This document shows, piece after piece, positions 8,583 to 16,542 of a DNA stretch of 64,000 bases. The notes below the pieces were generated by a model. It did not search any database and was not told the DNA's origin. It saw only the letters and a list, made by a program, of their open reading frames with translations. Origin of the DNA: Candidatus Poribacteria bacterium WGA-3G (GTDB lineage Bacteria > Poribacteria > WGA-4E > WGA-3G); assembly GCA_000406005.1 (NCBI GenBank), contig ASZN01000001.1, forward strand, positions 157,755 to 221,754, given 5' to 3'. Every line of letters begins with the position of its first letter. Positions within the stretch are counted from its first letter, which is position 1. A program made the position numbers and the translations under genes.

Positions 8583-9986
8583 ATGGAACTTTACGAAGCC
8601 GTCAGTCCACTGGATTTCAGATATTACGGCGGCGATCCAGATTTTATGAAACGGTTGCTGCCTTATGTCTCTGAAGCGGGATACGTTACGTCCCAGGCGA
8701 AGGTAGAGGCGGCGTTGGTACGGACTTTGGCAAATTATGGTGTGTGTACTTCTGCGATCGCTGATGAGGTGGAAGCGGCAGTGGATCTGGTAACAGCGGA
8801 AGAGGTTTATGAGGAACAGTCTCGGATTCGGCATAACATCCGTTCGCTTGTCAATGTGATCCGCCGAAAGATTAGTCCAGAAGCGCGTCCTTATGTGCAT
8901 CTGTTCGCCACTTCTGCAGATATTCTGGATACTGCTACCGCGTTGCGGTTCAAGGCGTTGACTGAAAATGTTATTGTCCGTGATCTGATTGCGTTGGTGC
9001 AGCAACTTATCACGTTGGCGCGTGAACACGCAGAGACGGTGCAAATCGGTAGGACACATGGACAACACGCGGAACCGATAACGTTTGGTTATTCCTTGGC
9101 ACTTTACATCAGTCGCCTCGGTACCCGAATCGAGAAGATTCACGAAGCCGGACAAAATCTGCGGGGTCAATTTTCAGGTGCAGTCGGTGCGTTTAATGGA
9201 CTCACACTGATCCATGAAAAACCAGAGCAGATTGAAGCGGATTTCCTTGCACTGCTGGGTTTGAAACCGTCCGATACGCACACATCAACACAGTGTGTCG
9301 AACCGGAGTTTATCTCGGATTTGGCATATCAGGTTACTGCGGCGTATACGGTGCTTGCGAACTTTGCCGACGATATGCGGCACCTTTACCGTACCGAAAT
9401 CGCCGAGGTAGGCAGAAAATATAACCCACAATTGGTAGGTTCGTCAACGATGCCGCACAAAGTGAATCCAGAAGCCTACGAGAACATTAAAAGTATGTGG
9501 AAGGCGTTTGTACCACGTATGCAGACCGTCTTTATGGATAGTATTTTAGAGCATCAACGCGACCTGACGAATTCGGCATCAAGCCGTTTCGTGACGGAGT
9601 TGTTCACTGCGTTTGATTACGCGATCTATCGACTTCGACGCGCGTTAGACGAGATGGATGTCAAAGCGGACAATATGCGACGCAACCTCGCACTCAGCGC
9701 GGAGGATACGATTGCGGAGCCGATCTATCTGTTAATGGCGTATTATGGATTCCCGGATGCTTATGATCATACCCGGAAATTAATAGGACAGGTACATCAG
9801 ACTGGGAAGAGTCTAACGACGCTATTGTGGGAGGATAAGACGTTCCAACCTTTCTTGGAAAAGTTGACGGAACCGCAGCGTGCTGCATTGCAAGATCCAA
9901 CAAACTATATCGGTGCTTCGGTTCGGCGGACGCACGCGACATGCGACGAATGGGAAAAACGGATTTTTAATTTACCTTGCGGTTAA
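8583..9986 (+). CDS. purB: adenylosuccinate lyase
   Basis: A 467-residue fumarase/aspartase-superfamily enzyme. The signature loop SSTMPHKVNP (287-296) and the active-site segment GRTHGQHAEP (156-165) are intact, and the helical core has the usual length. It catalyses two purine steps: SAICAR to AICAR, and adenylosuccinate to AMP, each releasing fumarate, in the cytoplasm as a tetramer. SSTMPHKxNP with the THGQHAEP histidine region points to PurB rather than argininosuccinate lyase or aspartase. AATGGAGAAAAG lies before the ATG. The gene stands alone under its own promoter. Its last 26 bases are repeated 112 bases downstream. Confidence 0.92.
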   Translation: MELYEAVSPLDFRYYGGDPDFMKRLLPYVSEAGYVTSQAKVEAALVRTLANYGVCTSAIADEVEAAVDLVTAEEVYEEQSRIRHNIRSLVNVIRRKISPEARPYVHLFATSADILDTATALRFKALTENVIVRDLIALVQQLITLAREHAETVQIGRTHGQHAEPITFGYSLALYISRLGTRIEKIHEAGQNLRGQFSGAVGAFNGLTLIHEKPEQIEADFLALLGLKPSDTHTSTQCVEPEFISDLAYQVTAAYTVLANFADDMRHLYRTEIAEVGRKYNPQLVGSSTMPHKVNPEAYENIKSMWKAFVPRMQTVFMDSILEHQRDLTNSASSRFVTELFTAFDYAIYRLRRALDEMDVKADNMRRNLALSAEDTIAEPIYLLMAYYGFPDAYDHTRKLIGQVHQTGKSLTTLLWEDKTFQPFLEKLTEPQRAALQDPTNYIGASVRRTHATCDEWEKRIFNLPCG

Positions 9987-10165
9987 ACCTCGTGCGTTTA
10001 GACTTTTACGTGCGTTCCTGAAATCCGCACTCCACTTCGTTGCGTGCTACGGTCTTTGACACTTTTTAGAGTGGATTTTTAATTTACCTTGCGGTTAAAC
10101 TTCGCGTCTTTAGATTTTTGTGTGCGTTCCTGAAATCTACGGTCTTTGACACTTCTTAGAGCGGG
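9961..10165. repeat. direct duplication covering the purB end and spacer
   Basis: The segment starting GGATTTTTAATTTACCTTGC at 9961, which includes the purB stop codon, recurs from 10073, an offset of 112 bases. The second copy lacks about 20 bases (the part around CACTCCACTTCG) and has several substitutions. The shared core, a run through CCTTGCGGTT and CGTTTAGA, also appears at 46280-46306 before prcA, so this is a dispersed repeat rather than a simple local duplication. Confidence 0.7.
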
Positions 10166-10172
10166 GTAAAAA

Positions 10173-11675
10173 ATGTTTGATATTACTTATTTAGGACGGA
10201 GATGCTTCGGTTTTATTAAACGCCATCCGCGTATATCTACACTTGTTAGTTTATTATTCGTCTTCTATCTCGGTATTTGGGCAGGTCGGACGGTTGAGTT
10301 TAGCAAAATAACCGGCTACTTTCATTCCTATACCGACCCGGAACGGAGTGATGTGACGAAATCGGTTGCTCAGGGTATCGTCCATCGACAGATATTAGAC
10401 AACGGTGTGCTGACGAACATCCTTGCGGTATCAGCGGATGCAGCGGATGTCCGACCCTACCGTGCGCTGAGTGCGGGTATCGGGACAGAATCGTTGGTAT
10501 CGCTTGCCCGACGGCACAAGGCGTTCGCTGCGATCAACGGCGGTTTCTTTGAGATGTCGGGGACGTTCCGTGGAGAGTCTGTCGGAGCATTGAAGATTGA
10601 TGGCGAATGGATTAGTGAACCGGAACAGGGCAGAGCTGTTATCGGTTTTAGGACAGTTGACGGAAAAATTGAGGCGTACATCGACAGGATCGCCTTACTG
10701 TTGGAACTCGTTCTGCCGAACGGAGAGAGGTTGCCAATTGACGGTATGAATCGGAGTCGCGGTAGAAGCGAATTGGTCATTTACCGTCCACATTTCCATG
10801 CGGTAACGTTGACAACGCCAGATGGTGTAGAGGTCGCTGTGAGAGGCGGGGCAGTAACTGGTATCTACAATCAGCAAGGGAGTTCGCGTATTCCAGCAGA
10901 CGGGTATATCCTATCCGCAAGCGGTAAGAGACGTGCTGATCTATTAAGACACCTCAAGCAAGGTGATGTTGTTGAGATTCGTGAGACCGTCATCCCTGAA
11001 CGTGTCGGGGACAGTAATTTATGGGCAAGTTTTGGGCATATTATCGGCGGCGGTCCGTTGCTACTACGGGATGGTGTTGCCCCTCTGACGCAAGCGTACG
11101 AGGATGAGGGGTTTGATCAAGCATTTCACAGTTTTTGGCACCCGCGGACAGCAATCGGTAAAAAAGCAGATGGCACGCTCCTGTTTGTAACAGTAACGGC
11201 AGCAGAGGCAGGTGTCCGACGGGGTGTTATGTTAACTCGACTCTCGGAACTGTTTTTGGAATGGGGTGCGACGGATGCGCTTAATCTCGATGGTGGCAAT
11301 TCATCGATGTTGGTCATTCAGGATGAAGTCGTGAGTGTCAAGAAGGCGGATGCTGCTAAGCCTGGCGCAGATGAAGCTGTGAGTGTCAAGAAGGCGGATG
11401 CTGCTAAGCCTGGCGCAGATGAAGCTGTGAGTGTCAAGAAGGTGGATGCTGCTAAGCCTGGCGCGAAGGATCAATCACAACGGGTTTCGCGCGGCAGACC
11501 GAATCCAGGATTCGTGGATCGGCCACAACAGGCTTCGCGTGGCAAACCGAATCCAGAACGGGCGCGAGCATCGCGGAACACGAGACCAGCTCGCGGGAAC
11601 CGTCGAATCCGTCCGATGCCGCAACAACAGGGACGCGCAATTGCAGATGCGATCTTGATTTTTTCTAAATCTTAA
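10173..11675 (+). CDS. membrane-anchored phosphodiester glycosidase (NAGPA) family protein with repetitive basic tail
   Basis: The 500-residue protein has one N-terminal membrane helix (about 22-42), then a NAGPA domain. Family hallmarks are AAINGGFF (near 128), WHPRTAIG followed by an ADGTLLFVTV strand, and LNLDGGNSSMLV (about 372-383). Relatives uncover N-acetylglucosamine phosphodiesters or trim exopolysaccharides; here the domain would face the periplasm or outside. After the domain come three copies of a 16-residue unit (SVKKADAAKPGADEAV-like) and an Arg/Pro/Asn-rich tail with its own imperfect repeat. This tail is not part of the family and resembles a flexible cell-wall or nucleic-acid contact segment. 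No clear ribosome site precedes the ATG. Confidence 0.8.
   Translation: MFDITYLGRRCFGFIKRHPRISTLVSLLFVFYLGIWAGRTVEFSKITGYFHSYTDPERSDVTKSVAQGIVHRQILDNGVLTNILAVSADAADVRPYRALSAGIGTESLVSLARRHKAFAAINGGFFEMSGTFRGESVGALKIDGEWISEPEQGRAVIGFRTVDGKIEAYIDRIALLLELVLPNGERLPIDGMNRSRGRSELVIYRPHFHAVTLTTPDGVEVAVRGGAVTGIYNQQGSSRIPADGYILSASGKRRADLLRHLKQGDVVEIRETVIPERVGDSNLWASFGHIIGGGPLLLRDGVAPLTQAYEDEGFDQAFHSFWHPRTAIGKKADGTLLFVTVTAAEAGVRRGVMLTRLSELFLEWGATDALNLDGGNSSMLVIQDEVVSVKKADAAKPGADEAVSVKKADAAKPGADEAVSVKKVDAAKPGAKDQSQRVSRGRPNPGFVDRPQQASRGKPNPERARASRNTRPARGNRRIRPMPQQQGRAIADAILIFSKS
11322..11467 (+). repeat. in-frame 48-bp tandem repeat, three copies
   Basis: The unit recurs at steps of exactly 48 bases (GTGAGTGTCAAGAAG at 11331, 11379 and 11427), adding 16 residues per copy without breaking the frame. 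The first two copies are nearly identical, which suggests recent expansion. Confidence 0.85.
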
Positions 11676-11683
11676 GGTATAAT
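11655..11683 (+). promoter_or_regulatory. sigma-70 type promoter for the PIN gene pair
   Basis: TTGATT (11655-11660), a 17-base spacer and a perfect TATAAT (11678-11683). The promoter overlaps the end of the previous coding region and leaves an untranslated leader of about 85 bases. Confidence 0.6.
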
Positions 11684-11777
11684 AGAGTTAGAAACATTTC
11701 ATAGAAAATAAAAAATACGCATTACTTTAAGGTGAAAGAAACCAATTAGAGACAGAAGTTTGCAAATTGGCACTCAA

Positions 11778-12260
11778 ATGTGGAAAATTTATCTTGATAC
11801 CTGCTGTTTGAACCGCTTCTTTGATGACCAAACGCAAGCTCGAGTCCGCAGTGAAAGGGAAGCCGTTGATACAATTCTTGAAACCTTTCGTTCCGGACAA
11901 TGGGGATGGATTATTAGTAAGGTTTTGGAAATCGAAATTAGCAGAAATCTTAATTTCGACCAATATCTCCGAACAAAATCTTTATTAGCTCGTGCAAATC
12001 AAACTGTCCTACTCACGGAAGCAGAAAAATTACGTGGATTGGTTCTTGAATCCTTAGGATTTAAGTCGTATGATGCCTTGCACATCGCCTCCGCCGAAAG
12101 TGGTAATGCTGATATTTTACTAACAACGGACGACCGTTTACTAAGAAGAGCCAAGCGAGTCTCTACACGACTCTGGGTCCCGGTGGAAAACCCTCACGTA
12201 TGGCTACAAGAGGTAATTAGAAATGGACGTGCACAAAATGACAGACATCGAGATTTATGA
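11778..12260 (+). CDS. PIN-domain ribonuclease, probable toxin
   Basis: A 160-residue single PIN domain when started at the ATG at 11778; a TTG six codons earlier is less likely. Acidic residues expected at the metal site are visible: D in YLDTCC, E in SKVLEIEIS, D in SYDALHIA and D in LTTDDRLL. PIN proteins of this size usually cut RNA and act as toxins beside a small antitoxin. The next gene overlaps its end by 38 bases and encodes a small two-repeat protein, the probable partner. The toxin-first order is less common than antitoxin-first. Target RNA unknown. Confidence 0.8.
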   Translation: MWKIYLDTCCLNRFFDDQTQARVRSEREAVDTILETFRSGQWGWIISKVLEIEISRNLNFDQYLRTKSLLARANQTVLLTEAEKLRGLVLESLGFKSYDALHIASAESGNADILLTTDDRLLRRAKRVSTRLWVPVENPHVWLQEVIRNGRAQNDRHRDL

Positions 12261-12687
12261 ATTTGGTATCGAACTTCTGATTGATAAACTTGGTCCTGCT
12301 GGGATGATGCGTTTCTTCTGGCAAAACGAGCCTGGGAAGGGTAATTACTCTGTAGACCGACATAAACTACCCCAACCAGATATAGAGACAATCATAAAAG
12401 AGATTCAAAAACTCCAAGAGACAGAACAGCCGCGTAGAAAAAAATGGGCATCTGATTCTTGCCAAGTGAATTCTCAAATGAATTCTGAAAAAATGACAGA
12501 TATTGAGGTTTATGAACTCGGTATTGCCTGTCTTAAAGATGAACTCGGGACGGTCGGTTTTTCCCGGTTTCTTTCACAATGTGAACCTCTGACCGGTGAT
12601 TACGCTGTAGACCGACACAAACGTCCAATGTCAAGTATTGACATGATTGCAAAGCAAATTGAATTGGAAAAAAAGAGGTCGGAATAG
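12223..12687 (+). CDS. small two-repeat protein, probable partner (antitoxin) of the PIN nuclease
   Basis: The 154-residue protein consists of two copies of a unit of about 55 residues: MTDIEIYEFGI...EPGKGNYSVDRHK and MTDIEVYELGI...EPLTGDYAVDRHK, joined by a charged linker (about 68-90). Single-unit relatives, which I recall from cyanobacteria, lie next to PIN proteins and are thought to be antitoxins. Here the unit is doubled in one frame, and the second unit has its own ATG at 12490 that could allow internal starting. AGAGG nine bases before the ATG at 12223 supports that start. No DNA-binding fold is obvious. Function is inferred from context. Confidence 0.6.
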   Translation: MDVHKMTDIEIYEFGIELLIDKLGPAGMMRFFWQNEPGKGNYSVDRHKLPQPDIETIIKEIQKLQETEQPRRKKWASDSCQVNSQMNSEKMTDIEVYELGIACLKDELGTVGFSRFLSQCEPLTGDYAVDRHKRPMSSIDMIAKQIELEKKRSE

Positions 12688-12698
12688 GAGGAAAAACC

Positions 12699-13613
12699 GT
12701 GTTAAAGAATAGTAGAACCCCGGAATCTATTGGGCAGAACCGAACATCTGATGTAGCATCAAAATCAAATTTACTGTCGAGACGCTCCTTTTTCAAAGGC
12801 TCTGTTGGACTTGCTGCCTCCGCGATTGCCGCGGGTGGACTCATTTTGCCTGCTGAGGCTCAGTTTGGCGGTGGGTTCCGAGAATATCTCCCGTACGATG
12901 CGACACGCGATATTCATTACGGTACACGATACGGCGTGATTGAACATCACTATCCTGAGATGAATCCGACAGGCGAGAAGTTCACGTTTGTGCGACTTAA
13001 GTACCCAGGCGGTGATTGGTACACGAACATCGTCAACTATTACCGGGGATGGCCATCGGATTTAAAATTCGCGGAGATCCTCGCTGAAAATACGACAATT
13101 GATGTTGAGGTTCGTGAGTATCCACAATACGTTGACATAGATGATGAAGGTCTCTTTGCGTATCCGTTCCTCTATATGACGGGCCACCGTGGGATTCGGC
13201 TTTCCAACGAACAGGTGCGTAAGCTGCGAGATTATTTTGAGCGTGGCGGTTTTCTTCACGTTGAAGATTGCGATGCGCGTTTGAATGGCGGACGCGGCGG
13301 TTTACGTCCACACATCTATGATATGCTGCGCAAAGTTTTCCCGGAAAAGAAGTTGGAACGCTTAGATATAAGCCATAAGATTTATCACACGCTTTATGAC
13401 CATGATGAGTACCTCGGCGGCGATAAATTTATTCCGGGTATCTGCGATCACGACGAAGCGATTATGGATGGCGACCGCGTGATGGTTTATTTTTGTCCGA
13501 GCGATCTGAATTGTGCGTGGGAAGGTAGACCGTGCAGGCCAGGCGGCAGGGATCAGATGAAATGGGCATTTGAACAAGGGATGAACGTCGTCGCTTATGC
13601 GCTGTCCCGATAA
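12699..13613 (+). CDS. Tat-exported DUF4159 protein
   Basis: A 304-residue protein with a twin-arginine signal (SRRSFFKGSVGL, about 27-38, then a hydrophobic stretch and cleavage near AEAQ). The mature part matches DUF4159: FTFVRLKYPGGDWYTN, then a flavodoxin-like pattern with GGFLHVEDCD (about 188) and late PSDLNCAWEG. DUF4159 proteins often lie beside vWA and MoxR-type genes in gliding and envelope-related clusters. GGAGG stands six bases before the GTG start. It opens a run of six same-strand genes up to 20829 that includes two solute-binding/OmpA proteins and a vWA protein. Tat export suggests a folded, perhaps cofactor-bearing protein. Its biochemical role is unknown. Confidence 0.8.
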   Translation: MLKNSRTPESIGQNRTSDVASKSNLLSRRSFFKGSVGLAASAIAAGGLILPAEAQFGGGFREYLPYDATRDIHYGTRYGVIEHHYPEMNPTGEKFTFVRLKYPGGDWYTNIVNYYRGWPSDLKFAEILAENTTIDVEVREYPQYVDIDDEGLFAYPFLYMTGHRGIRLSNEQVRKLRDYFERGGFLHVEDCDARLNGGRGGLRPHIYDMLRKVFPEKKLERLDISHKIYHTLYDHDEYLGGDKFIPGICDHDEAIMDGDRVMVYFCPSDLNCAWEGRPCRPGGRDQMKWAFEQGMNVVAYALSR

Positions 13614-13637
13614 CGACTCAAAAACGAGGGGAAAATT

Positions 13638-15521
13638 ATGAAAAAGCATTTTAGGCTGGCTTGTAAGTTAAACCAAAAACGGACGTTGTTTTGTCTCATA
13701 ACACTGCTCATTTTTCTTGCTTTGCATGCAAACGCGCAAGAACTGTTCTCGGATGCAGTGGGTACGGTTCCAGTTCGAGAAGTGACAGCGACGACACCCT
13801 GGACAGTACCCTATATCACATGGGGCGGTGAAGCGGCACTTTTCCATGCGAACGGCGGGGTCACGACGCGTCCGGGTACTATCATGGCAGAACTCGGTAT
13901 GAATCTTAAGTTAGTGCCGGGTGATAACTTCGAGCAACAGGTCCGCGACTATCTTTCGGGTAAAACGCCATTCCTACGCGGTACTTTTAGGATGATCGCA
14001 CAGGCAAGCGAAGTTGTGGGAAAGGATGCCCGCACAAAACCGGTTATTTTTGGACAATTGACTTGGTCAGCGGGTGACCATTTCGTTGGTCGGTCTAACA
14101 TCCGTAAGATTTCTGATCTCCGCAATAAAAAGATCGCCATACAAAAGGGTGGTCCACACGTAGGAATGCTCTATGACATGCTGAAAACTGCGCGTCTCTC
14201 AAAGTCACAGGTAGAAATTGTCTGGGTGGACGAGTTAACAGGTGCGAAGGGGCCGGCAGAACGTTTCCGAAACGACGCGACGATCGCTGGATGCTTTGTC
14301 ATAACGCCCGATATGATTGGATTGACAGGCGGTCCTGAAAACACAGGTACAGGTGCTGAAGGCACAGTCAAAGATGCCCGGGTCGTCGTTAGTACTGCGA
14401 CGCTTTCTCGTTCTATTGCGGATGTCTATGCCTGCCGCAAAGATTTTTACGATGCCTACAAACCGTTTGTTGAACGCTTCTTCGCCGGTTATCTAAAAGG
14501 TGCCGAAGAGGTCGTGACGCTGAAAAAAGCCTACGAAAGGAGTGGATCCGCAAAATATACGCAGCTCCTGACGATGATGCAGAACATCTACGGTAAAGAG
14601 GTATTGCCCACACTTGAAGAGGATGCGCACGGCTTAATTGCAGATTGTACGTTCGTTGGACAACCCGGCAATATCTCCTTCTTCAACGATCCGAGCAACA
14701 CGATTACAGGGTTTGAAGGTTTCAACAAAGCAGGATTGGACATGGCAGTCAATTGGGGTTTTGCAAAACAGAGATATGCCATGATTCCCTCCGATTTAAA
14801 TTTTAATGCACCCACCTTTAAGAATCTACTGGCAACGACTGTAACGGCTCCGACGCAACTGAAACAGACGCGTTTCAAAAAAGAGACCGTTCGTGCAGAG
14901 ATTGAATCGTTCAATGAAGATGCTGTGTTGGACGAAAAGACGCTTATCTCGTTTACAATTCAATTTGATGCGAACCAAGACACCTTTAGTGATGCGAAGT
15001 ATCAAGAAGAATTTGACAGGGTTGTTGAATTGGCTTCAAAATACGGGAATGCTGCGATAGCGATAAAAGGGCATAGTGACCCATCTCGAACTTTGAGTGT
15101 CTTGGTTAAAACCGGGCTCAGTACAGGTATTTTGAAACGGACGGGCACACGAGGCAGCTATAGATATTTTATGGAGGGTAAGTCGTTTAGTTTGGAAGAC
15201 ACTGCAAACCTGATCCGTCTGATCCAGCAGAAGAAGTTTGATGATGGCACCAATGTAGAAAGTCCGTATCAAGTCATGCGCGCGGCTCTGAAGCTTTCTG
15301 AGCAGCGGGGTCAAGCAGTCAAAGATGCGATCATCGCCTACGCCCGTCGCAAAAACGCACGCATTGATCCAGAGCAGATTGTGCCGGTAGGTGTCGGGAT
15401 TAAGGAGCCTGTTATAGCAAAGCCGACGAGCCCTGCGGAGGCAGCAGAAAATCGGCGCGTTGAATTTGCGCTGATTAAAGTTTCAGCGGAAGCCGTTGCA
15501 GCCTCTGATTTTGATTTTTAA
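13638..15521 (+). CDS. periplasmic substrate-binding (NMT1-like) domain fused to OmpA peptidoglycan-binding domain
   Basis: A 627-residue exported protein with a signal peptide (about 1-33, ending ANAQ). Residues 45-400 follow the type II periplasmic binding fold: WTVPYITWGGEA, KISDLRNKKIAIQKGG, AGCFVITPDM. The C-terminal part (about 430-620) has the OmpA pattern: ISFTIQFDANQDTFS, IAIKGHSDPS and the closing ENRRVEFALIKV, which binds peptidoglycan. There is an insertion between the OmpA halves (about 480-550). No ABC permease or ATPase genes lie nearby, so transport is unlikely; sensing or a structural role at the cell wall is more plausible. A second protein of the same plan lies at 16543-18138, separated by a vWA gene. 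Confidence 0.82.
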   Translation: MKKHFRLACKLNQKRTLFCLITLLIFLALHANAQELFSDAVGTVPVREVTATTPWTVPYITWGGEAALFHANGGVTTRPGTIMAELGMNLKLVPGDNFEQQVRDYLSGKTPFLRGTFRMIAQASEVVGKDARTKPVIFGQLTWSAGDHFVGRSNIRKISDLRNKKIAIQKGGPHVGMLYDMLKTARLSKSQVEIVWVDELTGAKGPAERFRNDATIAGCFVITPDMIGLTGGPENTGTGAEGTVKDARVVVSTATLSRSIADVYACRKDFYDAYKPFVERFFAGYLKGAEEVVTLKKAYERSGSAKYTQLLTMMQNIYGKEVLPTLEEDAHGLIADCTFVGQPGNISFFNDPSNTITGFEGFNKAGLDMAVNWGFAKQRYAMIPSDLNFNAPTFKNLLATTVTAPTQLKQTRFKKETVRAEIESFNEDAVLDEKTLISFTIQFDANQDTFSDAKYQEEFDRVVELASKYGNAAIAIKGHSDPSRTLSVLVKTGLSTGILKRTGTRGSYRYFMEGKSFSLEDTANLIRLIQQKKFDDGTNVESPYQVMRAALKLSEQRGQAVKDAIIAYARRKNARIDPEQIVPVGVGIKEPVIAKPTSPAEAAENRRVEFALIKVSAEAVAASDFDF

Positions 15522-15600
15522 CAGTTATCGGTTGTTAGTTATCGGTCATCAGTTAAAAGAATCTCTGAAAACCGATAACTGATAGCCACTCCGCGGATAG
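15522..15600. repeat. heptamer-based inverted repeat
   Basis: Units of the CAGTTAT/CGGTTGT type lead to AGTTAAAAGAATC, and the complementary units CCGATAACTGATAG follow. Same family as the copies at 18139, 29490, 32180, 37925, 42335, 45336, 47520 and 49250. Confidence 0.65.
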
Positions 15601-15608
15601 GGTACCTT

Positions 15609-16538
15609 ATGAAATGTATTATGGCAGCCGGATCCGGCACACGATTGATTCTGCTACTGAGTCTGTTCATTTTTGGTCTCCAGATTTGCAGTGCTGAGGA
15701 CGAGATTCATAAAGATAACATCGTTGTGATTCTTGATGCCTCCGGCTCAATGCAGGAGAAGTTTAGCGGTGACCAGACAAAGTCGAAGATGGAAGCCGCG
15801 AAGGTGGCACTCTTGGAAGTCCTCTCGAAAGTTCCAGACGATACACATATCGGATTATTGGTGTTTAGCGGTGCTAATATCCAAAGCGAATGGGTGTACC
15901 CGTTGGGAGCGAAGGACACGCAAAAATTGACAGCAGCGATTCAGTTACCACAGCCGAGTGGTAATACACCGCTGGGGAGATATATCCGCATCGGTGCGAA
16001 CCGTCTCCTTGAACAACGCGAAAAACAGTATAACTACGGCAACTATCGGTTGTTAGTTGTCACAGATGGCGAGGCATCGGACACCGACAAAGTCAGGCAT
16101 TACACGCCTGAAATCCTTAATCGTCAGATTCGGATTGATGTGATTGGTGTTGATATGCAAACCGATCACATGTTAGCAAAGGTCGTAGATAGTTACCGCA
16201 AGGCGGACAATCCGGGTGAACTGGTAGCGGCAGTATCTCAGATTCTTGCGGAAACGGGTGATACGAGTACAGACGTTAGCGGTGAAGACGCTTTTGAATA
16301 CATTGCGCCGCTTTCAGACGAAATCGCCGCCGATCTGATTCAACGGCTCACAACGCCGCCGCGCAACACAGCAATCGCTGTAAAGCCCACGGAGACGCGC
16401 CCTTCACAGACATCAACACCGAGGCAGACCCCAACGCCACAACGGCAGGATACTGAGAACCGAGGCATGCGATGGTTTGTTTTCGTCTTGGTCGTTATAG
16501 CCGCTGTCGGTTTCTTGGTTTTCAGAAATAGGAAATAA
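15609..16538 (+). CDS. membrane-anchored vWA-domain protein
   Basis: A 309-residue protein with an N-terminal signal peptide (about 1-29, ending CSAED), a vWA domain and a C-terminal membrane helix (about 286-306) with a short basic tail. The MIDAS motif DASGS is seen at VVILDASGSMQ, with Thr in the SGNTPLG loop and TDGEASDTD. A Thr/Pro-rich linker (about 255-280) separates the domain from the helix, so the vWA domain faces the periplasm. It lies between two substrate-binding/OmpA proteins and its stop is four bases before the second one, which points to a shared complex in which the metal-dependent vWA face contacts a binding protein. Confidence 0.82.
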   Translation: MKCIMAAGSGTRLILLLSLFIFGLQICSAEDEIHKDNIVVILDASGSMQEKFSGDQTKSKMEAAKVALLEVLSKVPDDTHIGLLVFSGANIQSEWVYPLGAKDTQKLTAAIQLPQPSGNTPLGRYIRIGANRLLEQREKQYNYGNYRLLVVTDGEASDTDKVRHYTPEILNRQIRIDVIGVDMQTDHMLAKVVDSYRKADNPGELVAAVSQILAETGDTSTDVSGEDAFEYIAPLSDEIAADLIQRLTTPPRNTAIAVKPTETRPSQTSTPRQTPTPQRQDTENRGMRWFVFVLVVIAAVGFLVFRNRK

Positions 16539-16542
16539 AACT

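Noticed and set aside
8477..8674. Plus-strand open frame of 65 residues at the purB start
   Set aside because: It overlaps the purB promoter and start in another frame and has no ribosome site.
11322..11467. 48-bp repeats considered as an intergenic array or CRISPR
   Set aside because: They are in frame within the glycosidase gene, adjacent without spacers.
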